From assembly GCA_029562975.1 (NCBI GenBank), contig JAKQTR010000039.1, forward strand, positions 1 to 64,000: a DNA stretch of 64,000 bases, read 5' to 3'. The position numbers and the translations under genes are program-made. Origin of the DNA: Acidobacteriota bacterium. GTDB lineage: Bacteria; Acidobacteriota; Vicinamibacteria; Vicinamibacterales; JAKQTR01. The notes beneath the pieces are model-generated. The model did no database searches and had not been told where the DNA came from. It saw only the letters and a list, made by a program, of their open reading frames with translations. Below, in pieces: positions 1 to 7,857 of this stretch (position 1 is the first letter of the stretch; the number at the start of each line of letters is the position of its first letter).

Positions 1-1
1 T

Positions 2-25
2 GGGAAACCCGTCGGCGGGTTTTCC
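2..25. terminator. Terminator-like hairpin at the window edge
   Basis: Bases 2-11 pair with 16-25 (10 bp with one G-T wobble) around a TCGG tetraloop, and a T4 run sits in the 3' arm. This is the shape of a factor-independent terminator for a gene lying left of the window. No gene end is visible here, so the assignment rests on shape alone. Confidence 0.4.
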
Positions 26-125
26 AAGCGCCGGCGGACGGTGCCCTTGCCGTCCGCGGGCGCGTCACCGTCCACGCCGACGGGACTCAGGAACTCAGGA
101 ACAGACGCGATCGAATTTCAACCAC

Positions 126-509
126 TTGACGGGACACTACCTCGACCCGGTGCTTCAGGATGCATCGCGGCTGCTCGGAAAGGAGCTGTACTGGTGGGTG
201 GAGTTCGGCAACGACCAGCGCGATAGACGCCAGTTCGTCGTCAGGCCGGATGCCCTCTACGAGCGAGGTAAGTTCAAACCGGTCGGCTGGAATGAAGTCA
301 GTCACTTCGCCTCCCGGCCACGAAAGCGGAAATGGGGCACCCTGGCTATCGTGCGGGCGTTCGCGTTGAGTGAGTGCACTCTGGAGCTTGACGTGTCCGC
401 CGTGATGCACGTGCTTGAGGCACTGAGAGACGTGCGCGATATCTGGCGCGGTTTGGTGCCACCCCAGGGAACAGCCAGTTCAGGCGGCTCGGCCCCGCGC
501 CGCGCATAA
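126..509 (+). CDS. Small hypothetical protein
   Basis: This 127-residue open frame has an aromatic-rich N-terminal half (YWWVEFGN near residue 22) and a basic middle segment. The C-terminal part, around residues 85-110, looks helical (VMHVLEALRDVRDIW), followed by a low-complexity Ala/Gly/Ser tail. No signal peptide or membrane segment is seen and I do not recognise a family. It lies left of the tRNA-Gln fragment, outside the proposed island. Local base composition is less GC-rich than the surrounding core genes. It may be a genuine small accessory gene or a chance frame; the coherent amino-acid composition mildly favours a real gene. Confidence 0.4.
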   Translation: MTGHYLDPVLQDASRLLGKELYWWVEFGNDQRDRRQFVVRPDALYERGKFKPVGWNEVSHFASRPRKRKWGTLAIVRAFALSECTLELDVSAVMHVLEALRDVRDIWRGLVPPQGTASSGGSAPRRA

Positions 510-804
510 CAGTCGCCTGCGCGAACATGAGGTGGCGGCGAGTGAACGCCGGACGCTATCAGCGCTGGAACAGGAGATGAGAGCTTCATCTGTGAATGGA
601 ATCTCCGAGCGGTCGACGGTCACGGCGTGACTAGGGCCCGCCCGCACTTGCCGAGAGGGCCGACGCAGGTGAGGCTGCAGGCCGGGTCCGTCTGCGGGTT
701 TCTGCAAAACGATGCATGCAGGGGCGCCCTCTCCAGTCCATGTCTGATCCGGGTCGCGCTAGAGAATGCTGTTCTGATCCCACCTGACCAGGATCAGGGC
801 GTAC
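510..804. other. Non-coding stretch left of the tRNA fragment
   Basis: No convincing gene. The only structure is a perfect 7-bp inverted repeat, CTGATCC (774-780) and GGATCAG (791-797), with a 10-base loop. It ends 8 bases before the tRNA-Gln fragment. It could be an arm-type site for an integrase, but nothing proves this. Confidence 0.4.
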
Positions 805-848
805 CTCTGAACCACGTTATCGGGGTTCGAATCCCTGCCTCCCAGCCA
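805..848 (+). repeat. 3' half of tRNA-Gln(CTG), attachment-site-like repeat
   Basis: The segment folds as the 3' half of a tRNA. It has an anticodon loop CTCTGAA (anticodon CTG at 807-809) and a 3' anticodon-stem arm CCACG. The T arm has a 5-bp stem (821-825 with 833-837) around the loop TTCGAAT. The acceptor strand is CCTCCCA, the discriminator is G and the end is an encoded CCA (846-848). The expected 5' half, with an acceptor strand like TGGGAGG about 75 bases upstream, is absent, so this is not a working tRNA gene. Bases 811-848 recur at 16101-16138 with 30 of 38 matches. A tRNA 3' half bordering foreign DNA is the classic product of site-specific integration. Confidence 0.7.
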
Positions 849-1160
849 CTATTCCGCATCCGGAATAGCCGCCAATCTTCGCTCACGCTTCGCGTGAGCT
901 ACGGCTCGGCAGGCAAGTCAGCGTCAAATCCTCGCCCGCCCAGCTCTCGCGAACTCCCTGACATGCGAAGGCTGTCTCGCCACAGCTCGCCAAGGGCGAG
1001 CGAAGGCGGACCACATCAGGCAGGTCACCGCCGGTTCCTCTCACGCCTCGCTCTTGCGGACTCTTCGACGGACGAAGGCTGTCTCGCCGAGCGTGTGGGC
1101 GCGGTCGTCCTGACGCCGCTGGACATCGGCGATCGTTCGCCCGGCGCCCCCGGGGGATAG
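849..1160. other. Hairpin and short-repeat debris next to the tRNA fragment
   Basis: No gene is supported. Directly after the tRNA CCA is an 8-bp hairpin (849-856 with 861-868, loop CATC). A second hairpin has an 8-bp stem at 881-888 and 892-899 with loop TTC. A 15-bp direct repeat (GAAGGCTGTCTCGCC) lies at 967-981 and 1074-1088. This looks like palindromic intergenic repeat material of the kind that clusters at insertion points. Confidence 0.5.
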
Positions 1161-1383
1161 CAATCGCGCTGCGCGCAGGCCGCGAGCCTGCGTGGCGGTG
1201 AGGGCTTGCCGCGGTTCGTGGACGAGGCGTTCCGCGCGTACCTGCGGTGCGGCTGGCTGCCGGCGGGGTTCGCGCGTTTCCGGTGCGCGGCGTGCGGCAC
1301 GGACCGACTCGTGGTCTCTTCCTGCAAGGGGCGCGGCTTCTGCCCGAGCTGCGGAGCGCGACGGAGCCGATCAAGGCTGCCGC
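1161..1383 (+). pseudogene. IS91-family transposase, N-terminal zinc-binding stub
   Basis: The frame reads FVDEAFRAYLRCGWLPAGF from about 1212, followed by the cysteine cluster RCAACG...SSCKGRGFCPSCG. This matches the DNA-binding zinc domain at the start of IS91/ISCR rolling-circle transposases. The catalytic domain is missing: after GARR the sequence switches to the leader of the hexosaminidase gene. The fragment is in frame with that gene and no stop intervenes. It is a relic and not an active element. Its place at the left island border fits past mobile-element activity. Confidence 0.7.
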
Positions 1384-1421
1384 TGCGATACGATAGCCTT
1401 CTTCGGCCTCGGAGAGTGCTC

Positions 1422-3692
1422 ATGCCACAGCTCATCGCTGCCGTTTCCCGCCTGGCCGTCCTGGTCCTCTTCGTCCTCTTTCTCCCGGCGTCGGCATGGG
1501 CGCAGGCTGGGCCTCCCGGCGTGGCGGCACTGGCGCTGCTGCCGGTGCCTGCGACCGTGGTCCAGCTCGAAGGGTCGCTCGCCGTGGACGAGCACTTCAC
1601 GGTCGTGCTCGAAGGCCCGGCGGATCCCATCGTCGCCGGGGCTGTGGAGCGGTTTCTCACGCGCCTGCAGGCGCGCACGGGCCTCCCGGTCAGGTTGACG
1701 CCGCTGCGCTCGGGCCCCGGCACGCTCCGGACCCGGTGGGGAGTCGCGAGCGGACCGGGAGGCGATCCCTTCGCCGACGAACGCTACACGCTCGACGTCG
1801 GCCCGGACGGCGCGCGGCTCGAGGCCCCTGCCGCCGGCGGCGTTCTCCGCGGGCTGGCGACGATGCAGCAGCTGGTGCGCGTGGGGGCGGACGGCATCCG
1901 GGCGCGGGCGGTGCATGTGGAGGACGCCCCACGCTTCGGCTGGCGCGGACTGATGCTCGACGTCGCCCGCCACTTCGTCGCGAAAGACGAGATCCTCCGC
2001 ACGCTCGACGCGATGGAGTCGGTGAAGCTGAACGTGCTGCACCTGCACCTCTCCGACAACGAGGGCTTCCGCGTGGAGAGCCGGCGCTACCCCCGCCTGA
2101 CCGCCTACGGTTCCTCCGGCGGCCAGTTCTACACGCAGGCCGACATCCGCGCCATCGTCGCGGCGGCCCGCGACCGGGGGATCCGCGTGGTGCCCGAAAT
2201 CGAGATGCCTGGGCACGTGCAGAGCATCCTGGTCGCCTACCCGGAGCTGGGAAGCAGCTCGAAACCGATGGCACGCGGCCGGAGGCCCGACACGATGCTG
2301 GCCGCGCTCGACCCGTCGCGCGAGGAGACGTACCGCTTCGTCGCGGGACTGCTGGGCGAGCTGGCCGGGCTGTTCCCCGACGCCTCGATCCACATTGCCG
2401 GCGACGAGGTGACGGGCGCGCAGTGGCTCGAGAATCCCGCGATCCGGGCGTTCATGCGGCGCCGGGGGTTCGAATCGGCGCACGAGCTGCAGGCCTATTT
2501 CACCCGGAGGGTGGCGGCCATCGCCGTCTCGCTCGGCAAGACACCGACCGTATGGGACGAGGCGTTGCATGCCGACCTCCCGCCTGGCGTCGTCGTGCAG
2601 GCCTGGCGCAGCTCCAAGATGGTGCACCGCGCAACCGCGGCGGGCCACCGGACCATCGTGTCGGCCGGGTACTATCTCGATCACGGGCTGCCCGCTGCCC
2701 GCTACTACCAGGTGGACCCGTTCGACACCCGCGCGGCGGGCATGGCGGCCGAGATGCTGGCCACGCTGAAGGGGAGCCTGCTCGAGGCCTACGTCACCGA
2801 GGCGATGGTGGCGTCGGACTCGCCGGAGCTGACGGAGGCCGGGCAGCGCCTCGTCGCCGGGGGCGAGGCGGCGATGTGGACCGAGCTGGTGCCGGACGGG
2901 CACGTCGAAATGCACGCATGGCCGCGCGCGGCGGCAGTCGCCGAGCGGCTGTGGTCGCCGGCGGCCGTCCGCGACACCAACGACCTCCTTCGCCGCCTCG
3001 AGCTGATCTCGACCGACCTTGAGCTGCAGGGGCTGCAACACCGCGCCGCGCACGTGCGTGCGCTCCGGCGTCTCGCCGCGGGCGGCGATCTCGCGCCCCT
3101 CGCCACCCTCGCCGAAGCCGTGGAGCCGCTGAAGAACCTCGCGCGGCTGATGCCGATCATCCAGAGCGCAATGGCCGGGCCGGCGAGCACCGCCTACTAC
3201 CCGCCGATGAACCGGTTCGCCGACGCCCTTCCACCAGAGAGCGTCGCGGCCCGCCGATTCAACGACGCCGCGGCCGGGGCCGGTTCGAAGCCGGAAGAGC
3301 GGGCCTTCCTGCGCGCGAAGCTCCAGGCGTGGCGCGACAACCACGCGGCCTTCACCCGCTCGGCCGAGCGTTCCTCGCTGCTCGTCGAAATGGTGCCGGT
3401 GTCAGCCGACCTGCGGACGCTGGCAGAGGCAGGCTTGGAGGCGCTCGACGCCCTCGACGCCGGCGCCCCTCTCGCGCCGGCGCGCGCCGAGGCGCTTCGC
3501 GGCCTGGTGGCGCCGTACCTGGGGGCCGAGGCCGCCAACGCAAACGTCATCATGGCGTTGATGGCGCCGCAGCCCACGCACGGCGTGTCGATTGCGATCG
3601 TCCGCGGCATCTCCGCGCTGGTGGAGGCGGCATCGCCACGGGCGGGGAGTCGAGGAGGGTTGCCATTCGTCGAGCCAGGTGGGGCGTCCTGA
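1422..3692 (+). CDS. Secreted beta-N-acetylhexosaminidase, GH20
   Basis: This 756-residue protein starts with a hydrophobic signal peptide ending near AWAQ (about residue 27), so the ATG at 1422 is preferred over any start inside the upstream transposase stub. An N-terminal GH20b-like domain precedes the TIM barrel. The barrel shows LHLHLSDNEGFR near residue 205 and the catalytic Asp-Glu pair D328-E329 in HIAGDEV; the family usually has HxGGDE, so one Gly is Ala here. GH20 enzymes remove terminal GlcNAc or GalNAc by substrate-assisted catalysis. The last 200 residues form a mostly helical extension of unknown role. It probably acts in the periplasm or outside the cell on chitin, peptidoglycan or glycoprotein sugars. 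Confidence 0.85.
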   Translation: MPQLIAAVSRLAVLVLFVLFLPASAWAQAGPPGVAALALLPVPATVVQLEGSLAVDEHFTVVLEGPADPIVAGAVERFLTRLQARTGLPVRLTPLRSGPGTLRTRWGVASGPGGDPFADERYTLDVGPDGARLEAPAAGGVLRGLATMQQLVRVGADGIRARAVHVEDAPRFGWRGLMLDVARHFVAKDEILRTLDAMESVKLNVLHLHLSDNEGFRVESRRYPRLTAYGSSGGQFYTQADIRAIVAAARDRGIRVVPEIEMPGHVQSILVAYPELGSSSKPMARGRRPDTMLAALDPSREETYRFVAGLLGELAGLFPDASIHIAGDEVTGAQWLENPAIRAFMRRRGFESAHELQAYFTRRVAAIAVSLGKTPTVWDEALHADLPPGVVVQAWRSSKMVHRATAAGHRTIVSAGYYLDHGLPAARYYQVDPFDTRAAGMAAEMLATLKGSLLEAYVTEAMVASDSPELTEAGQRLVAGGEAAMWTELVPDGHVEMHAWPRAAAVAERLWSPAAVRDTNDLLRRLELISTDLELQGLQHRAAHVRALRRLAAGGDLAPLATLAEAVEPLKNLARLMPIIQSAMAGPASTAYYPPMNRFADALPPESVAARRFNDAAAGAGSKPEERAFLRAKLQAWRDNHAAFTRSAERSSLLVEMVPVSADLRTLAEAGLEALDALDAGAPLAPARAEALRGLVAPYLGAEAANANVIMALMAPQPTHGVSIAIVRGISALVEAASPRAGSRGGLPFVEPGGAS

Positions 3693-3734
3693 GCACGGCC
3701 CGCATCGGCCAAGACCAGGACCGGGTGGAAATTC

Positions 3735-4013
3735 GTGGCATTCGCTGAGCACCGCCATGAGAACGGCGCCCGTCCGCAAACGCCGGCCGGCGAGGCCGAT
3801 GGGGTCAAGCGAGTGCTCGAAGACGCGCTCGTGCGCGCGCTGACGGACGACGAGGCGGCGCTGGTGACGTCGGCGGACTTCACCCGGTGGGCGCAGCAAC
3901 GCAACGTGAAGGCTGGTGCGCCGGTGCGCAGCCGTCACTTCACGCGCCAGTTGGGGGCGCAGTTCGACAGCCTGGCGGAGCCGGGGCAGGTGAAGAGGCT
4001 CGCGGGGCTCTGA
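3735..4013 (+). CDS. Short hypothetical or remnant protein
   Basis: This is a 92-residue open frame. The middle and end are protein-like (ALTDDEAALVTSADFTRW, RSRHFTRQLGAQFDSL), while the first 20 residues look like shadow sequence. That fits the tail of a once longer gene. No family is recognised. It stands in a 1.2 kb stretch of debris between the hexosaminidase and the restriction operon. Confidence 0.3.
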   Translation: MAFAEHRHENGARPQTPAGEADGVKRVLEDALVRALTDDEAALVTSADFTRWAQQRNVKAGAPVRSRHFTRQLGAQFDSLAEPGQVKRLAGL

Positions 4014-4025
4014 TTGCGGTCGCGC

Positions 4026-4271
4026 ATGAAGCTGATCTCGCTGCTGTTGCCGTTCACGCTCATCTGCTCGGCGCTGGTTGCTGGAGACGCCGCCGCGCAG
4101 GTGCCACCCCTTCCCGGAGGTGCTCAGACGCACTGGGTGGCGGGTCAACCGCATGAGATCGTCGCCTATGTCGTCTTCGATCCCGCCACGGTGGAGCGTG
4201 CGCGCGGTGAATCGCGAGGCGAGCCGGTTCGTGTTGGAGAGAGCGGGACTTCCCGTGGTTCGGACAGATAA
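4026..4271 (+). pseudogene. Truncated secreted protein, N-terminal fragment
   Basis: The ATG at 4026 opens a clear signal peptide (MKLISLLLPFTLICSALVAG, cleavage near DAAAQ). A plausible mature start follows (HWVAGQPHEIVAYVVFDPATV), and then the frame falls into Arg/Gly-rich low-quality sequence and stops. The coding look ends near base 4200, so this is probably the first 60 residues of a secreted protein cut by a rearrangement. Family unknown. Confidence 0.4.
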
Positions 4272-4292
4272 AGGGTACCCCTGCGAAGCAGG

Positions 4293-4430
4293 TCAGGCAA
4301 CGTTCGCCATGACCCAGTTGCGGAAGGCGTCACTGACACCCAGCCAATCCTCAGCTTCGTTCCCGCACACCAGCAGGTCGAAGGGCTTGGTGTAGGCGGG
4401 GCAGAGACCACCGCAATCACAGGCACAGGT
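4293..4430 (-). pseudogene. C-terminal gene remnant
   Basis: On the minus strand the last 45 or so codons before the stop at 4293 read as sensible protein, including CDCGGLCPAY and LVCGNEAEDWLGVSDAF. Upstream on that strand the frame degenerates. It faces the truncated secreted-protein fragment, so two broken genes meet here. The Cys pattern suggests a small metal-binding tail, but no family is claimed. Confidence 0.3.
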
Positions 4431-4657
4431 CCCACGGGCGAGACCACGCTCTTGCCGAAGAGGTCGACAGGCAGGCGCTGTCCCTGTCCGTGACGGATAC
4501 CTTTCGCGCTCACAGGTGGAGCAGTGGCTCCGCTGTCCCTGTTCGGCGCGCCGTCCGTCTTCTTCGCGCTCCGCTCGTCTCAATGCCACGGATTGTCGAG
4601 TCCTGACATGGAAGGACGGGCTTCTGGCCATGCCCGCTTCCTGAAGCGAGCCCAACG

Positions 4658-4945
4658 ATGTTCGACGCGACCTGCGATTTCCCGGGTGCCGTTGGGATCC
4701 CGCATGTCGTTCTGGCGCTCTCGAAAGACGAGTATCATTTGCCGACTGGAGACGGGAAGCGGCGACAGGCGCTGGAGCGCGCTTCCCGTTCAGGGCTCCA
4801 GCGCATCTGCGAGGCCTTCGCGCGCGAGTTCGAGCGCCGGACCGAGAACGAATGGCCGTCCCTGCGGCCGACGGCGCTTCGGGCCGCCGCCGATGCCGGG
4901 CGCTGGACGGCCCCAACCAGGCGACGCGGCGACACGAGCGGCTGA
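4658..4945 (+). CDS. Hypothetical protein upstream of hsdM
   Basis: This 95-residue frame starts at ATG 4658 and ends 11 bases before the HsdM start, in the same direction. Codon use is ordinary and the centre looks helical (LQRICEAFAREFERR). It has no signal peptide and no recognised domain. Its position could make it the first gene of the restriction operon, but the last 20 residues overlap hsdM leader sequence and look poor. It could be non-coding leader. Confidence 0.3.
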   Translation: MFDATCDFPGAVGIPHVVLALSKDEYHLPTGDGKRRQALERASRSGLQRICEAFAREFERRTENEWPSLRPTALRAAADAGRWTAPTRRRGDTSG

Positions 4946-4956
4946 AAGGTGAGCAC

Positions 4957-7113
4957 GTGAACCACAGCGAGATCGTCAGCTTCCTCTGGGGCGTCGCCGA
5001 CCTGATCCGCGACACCTTCAAGCGGGGCAAGTACCAGGACATCATCCTGCCGCTCACCGTGCTCCGCCGCCTCGACTGCGTGCTCGCGGATACGAAGCAG
5101 AAGGTCCTCGAGCGCCAGGGCCAGCTCAAGGGCAAGGGGCTCGAGGATCTCGACGCGCAGCTTCGGCTCGCGTCCGGCTTCGCCTTCTACAACACCTCCC
5201 GCTACGACTTCGAGAAGCTGCTTGCGGACGCACCGCACCTGGCCGCCAATCTGCGCAACTACATCGCGGGCTTCAGTTCGAACATGCGGGAGGTGCTCGA
5301 GAAGTTCGACTTCGACAACACGATCTCGAAGCTCGACGAGGCCGGACTTCTCTTTCAGGTGCTCGAGCGGTTCAAGAACGTGGACCTGCACCCGGACCGG
5401 ATCGACAACCCGACGATGGGGACGATCTTCGAGGAGCTGATCCGGAAGTTCAACGAGGCGCTGAACGAGAACCCCGGCGAGCACTTCACGCCGCGCGACG
5501 TGGTGCACCTGATGGTGGACCTGATGCTGGCCGGCGACTCCGACCGCATCCGGCGCAAGGGGATCGTCTGCACGGTCTGCGATCCGTGCTGCGGCTCGGG
5601 CGGCATGCTCATGATCGCGAAAGAGCACATCACCGCAGGCCTGCGCAGGAACGGCGACCTGCTGCGGCCTGCAATCAACCCGGATGCGGAGATCCACCTC
5701 TTTGGCCAGGAGGTGAATCCCGAGACGTGGGCGGTCTCGAAATCGGACCTGTTCATGAAGGATCCGACCGGGCGCGATGCGGACAACATCGCCTACGGGA
5801 GCGTGCTCTCCAACGACAGGCACGCCGGCCGGTCTTTCGACTACCTGATCGCCAATCCTCCCTACGGCAAGGACTGGAAGCGCGACGAGGACGCCGTGCG
5901 CGCCGAGCACGAGCGCGGCGCCTCCGGCCGCTTCGCGCCGGGGCTGCCGCGGATCAGCGACGGACAGCTCCTCTTTCTCCTGCACATGCTGGCGCATGCG
6001 AAGGAGCCGAAAGAGGGCGGATCGCGCATCGCCATCATCATGAACAGCTCGCCGCTCTTCACCGGCGACGCCGGCAGCGGCGAGAGCGAGATCCGCCGCT
6101 TCATCCTGGAGCACGACCTGCTCGAAGCGCTGATCGCGCTTCCCGAGCAGCTCTTCTGCAACACGGGAATCGCCACCTACATCTGGGTGGTGACCAACCG
6201 CAAGGCGCCGGCACGCAAGGGCACGGTGCAGCTCGTCGACGCGACCTCGTTCTGGCTGCCGATGCGCAAGAGCCTCGGCGACAAGCGGCGCGAGATCCCG
6301 CCGGAGAAGGCGCAGGACATCGTGACGCTCCTTGCCGGGTTCAAGGATGGCGAGACGCGCCGGGTTGCGAAGGGCGGCACGGAGGAAGAGGTCGTCGTCA
6401 GCCGCATCTTCCCGGCCACGCACTTCGGCTTTCGCAAGATCACCGTCGAACGGCCGCTGCGGCTCAACTTCCAGGCGAGCGCCGAACGCATCGCGCGGTT
6501 CGAAGAGGAGAAGGGCTTCCAGGCGCTCGCGCAGTCGAAGAAGAAGGGCGCGGCCGGCGCGGAGGAACAGGCCGAGGGCCGAGAGCTGCAGGCGGCGATT
6601 CGCGCACTTCTGCACGGGCTCCCGGGAACGCTGTTCACGGACCGCAACGAGTTCGAGGAGGCGCTTGATGCCGCCGTTCGGAGGGCAGGTCTGAGGCTCC
6701 CGGCGCCGGCTCGCAAGGCCATCCTCTCCGCGCTTTCCGAGCATGACGAGACGGCCGCGATCTGCCGCGACAAGGACGGCAACCCGGAGCCCGACCCGGA
6801 GCTGCGCGACACCGAGAGCGTGCCGCTGCCCGCCGGCGACGACCCGGCCGACGCCGAGGGGGTGCCCGCCAGCGTCCGCGCCTTCTTCGACCGCGATGTG
6901 ACGCCCCACGTCCCGGACGCCTGGATCGACACGACCAAGCGCGACCCCAGGGATGGCCGCGTCGGCCTCATCGGCTACGAGATCAACTTCAACCGCTACT
7001 TCTACCGCTACACGCCGCCCCGGCCTCTGGAGGAGATCGAAGCCGACATCCGGGCGATCGAGAAAGACATCGTGCGGATGCTGGCGGAGGTGACGGGGAC
7101 GGCGAAGGTTTGA
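4957..7113 (+). CDS. hsdM: Type I restriction-modification DNA methyltransferase subunit (N6-adenine)
   Basis: This 718-residue protein methylates adenine in the sequence read by HsdS and is part of both the M2S and R2M2S complexes. It has the HsdM N-terminal helical domain (VNHSEIVSFLWGVADLIRD onward). The SAM-binding motif DPCCGSGG starts at residue 209 and the catalytic NPPY motif at N300. The last 200 residues are a long C-terminal region seen in the larger HsdM subgroup. GTG 4957 is chosen because a ribosome-binding site (AAAGGTGAG) sits just before it and the family N-terminus begins there; the frame is open upstream. A 135-bp gap with its own promoter separates it from abiEi. Confidence 0.92.
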   Translation: MNHSEIVSFLWGVADLIRDTFKRGKYQDIILPLTVLRRLDCVLADTKQKVLERQGQLKGKGLEDLDAQLRLASGFAFYNTSRYDFEKLLADAPHLAANLRNYIAGFSSNMREVLEKFDFDNTISKLDEAGLLFQVLERFKNVDLHPDRIDNPTMGTIFEELIRKFNEALNENPGEHFTPRDVVHLMVDLMLAGDSDRIRRKGIVCTVCDPCCGSGGMLMIAKEHITAGLRRNGDLLRPAINPDAEIHLFGQEVNPETWAVSKSDLFMKDPTGRDADNIAYGSVLSNDRHAGRSFDYLIANPPYGKDWKRDEDAVRAEHERGASGRFAPGLPRISDGQLLFLLHMLAHAKEPKEGGSRIAIIMNSSPLFTGDAGSGESEIRRFILEHDLLEALIALPEQLFCNTGIATYIWVVTNRKAPARKGTVQLVDATSFWLPMRKSLGDKRREIPPEKAQDIVTLLAGFKDGETRRVAKGGTEEEVVVSRIFPATHFGFRKITVERPLRLNFQASAERIARFEEEKGFQALAQSKKKGAAGAEEQAEGRELQAAIRALLHGLPGTLFTDRNEFEEALDAAVRRAGLRLPAPARKAILSALSEHDETAAICRDKDGNPEPDPELRDTESVPLPAGDDPADAEGVPASVRAFFDRDVTPHVPDAWIDTTKRDPRDGRVGLIGYEINFNRYFYRYTPPRPLEEIEADIRAIEKDIVRMLAEVTGTAKV

Positions 7114-7204
7114 CGCAAAGTGTCGGCACATCTGCGCAAGTGCCGACGACTCGTGTCGCCGGTTCAACCGTCTCCAGACCGACCGAACCATTCCGGGGGC
7201 TGGT

Positions 7205-7248
7205 TAGAAATCTTGATATCTACCCTCAAGTAATGTACTTTCTATCCA
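7205..7248 (+). promoter_or_regulatory. abiE promoter and likely operator; leaderless start
   Basis: A -35 box TTGATA (7213-7218) and a -10-like TACTTT (7236-7241) are 17 bp apart. They place the transcription start at about 7248-7249, on the GTG start codon of abiEi. An inverted repeat TAGAAA/TTTCTA (7205-7210 and 7239-7244) with inner TCTTGA/TCAAG arms brackets the promoter. AbiEi antitoxins are known to bind inverted repeats in their own promoter. The stretch is AT-rich against its GC-rich surroundings. Confidence 0.55.
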
Positions 7249-7857
7249 GTGAACAGGAGCGACCGAGCAGCGCGCGCCCGAGAGGCCTTCCGCAGGGCCG
7301 GAGGCATCCTCCGCACCGCCCAGGCGGTGCGGGCGGGCATCCACCCCCGCGACCTGTATGCGCTTCGGGATGCAGGAGCCCTCGAGGTCGTGAGCCGCGG
7401 GGTGTACCGTCTCGCCGACCTGCCGCCCCTGGCCGAGCCCGATCTCGCCGCGGTCTCCGCACGCATTCCAAAAGCCGTGATCGCCGTCGTCTCGGCGCTG
7501 CACTTCCACCGGCTCACCACGGAGATCCCGCACGCCGTCAGCATCGCGCTGCCGAAGGGAACGAGCCGGCCGCGGCTCGAATGGCCGCCTCTGCGCGTCT
7601 ACTGGTTCTCGGGCGGACTCTACACCGAGGGCATCGAAACGCGCGCGCGCGATGGCGTGACGCTCAAGATCTACGGTGCGGCCCGCAGCGTAGCGGACTG
7701 CTTTCGGCTGCGGAGACGTCTCGGCATCGAGGTGGCGGTCGAAGCGCTGCGGACGGGGCTCGAGGAACGGATCTTCACGCCCGCCGAGATCCTGAGGGTT
7801 GCCGAGCGGCTTCGCGTTGCCGGGGTCGTACGCCCCTATCTGGAAGCCGTGCAATGA
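7249..7857 (+). CDS. abiEi: AbiEi-type antitoxin and repressor
   Basis: This 202-residue protein has an N-terminal winged-helix segment (about residues 1-55) followed by the AbiEi C-terminal domain (VSALHFHRLTTEIPHAVSIA; YGAARSVADCFRLRRRLG). In type IV AbiE systems this protein counters the nucleotidyltransferase toxin and represses the operon. The toxin start codon overlaps its stop (ATGA), which fits translational coupling. GTG 7249 lies at or next to the predicted transcript start, so translation is probably leaderless. It sits inside a type I restriction operon, between hsdM and hsdS, which is the main oddity. Confidence 0.8.
   Translation: MNRSDRAARAREAFRRAGGILRTAQAVRAGIHPRDLYALRDAGALEVVSRGVYRLADLPPLAEPDLAAVSARIPKAVIAVVSALHFHRLTTEIPHAVSIALPKGTSRPRLEWPPLRVYWFSGGLYTEGIETRARDGVTLKIYGAARSVADCFRLRRRLGIEVAVEALRTGLEERIFTPAEILRVAERLRVAGVVRPYLEAVQ

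Noticed and set aside
480-620. Possible integron attC site after the first small gene (CGCATAACA...)
   Set aside because: No matching GTTRRRY end or consistent inverted arms could be found, so this is only a chance resemblance.
1371-3344. Minus-strand open frame of 657 codons opposite the hexosaminidase
   Set aside because: His/Arg-rich antisense composition with no family. The plus strand has clear GH20 motifs.
4852-4956. Longer N-terminus for HsdM from 4852
   Set aside because: The added 35 residues are Arg/Gly-rich shadow sequence. The ribosome-binding site and family N-terminus support GTG 4957.
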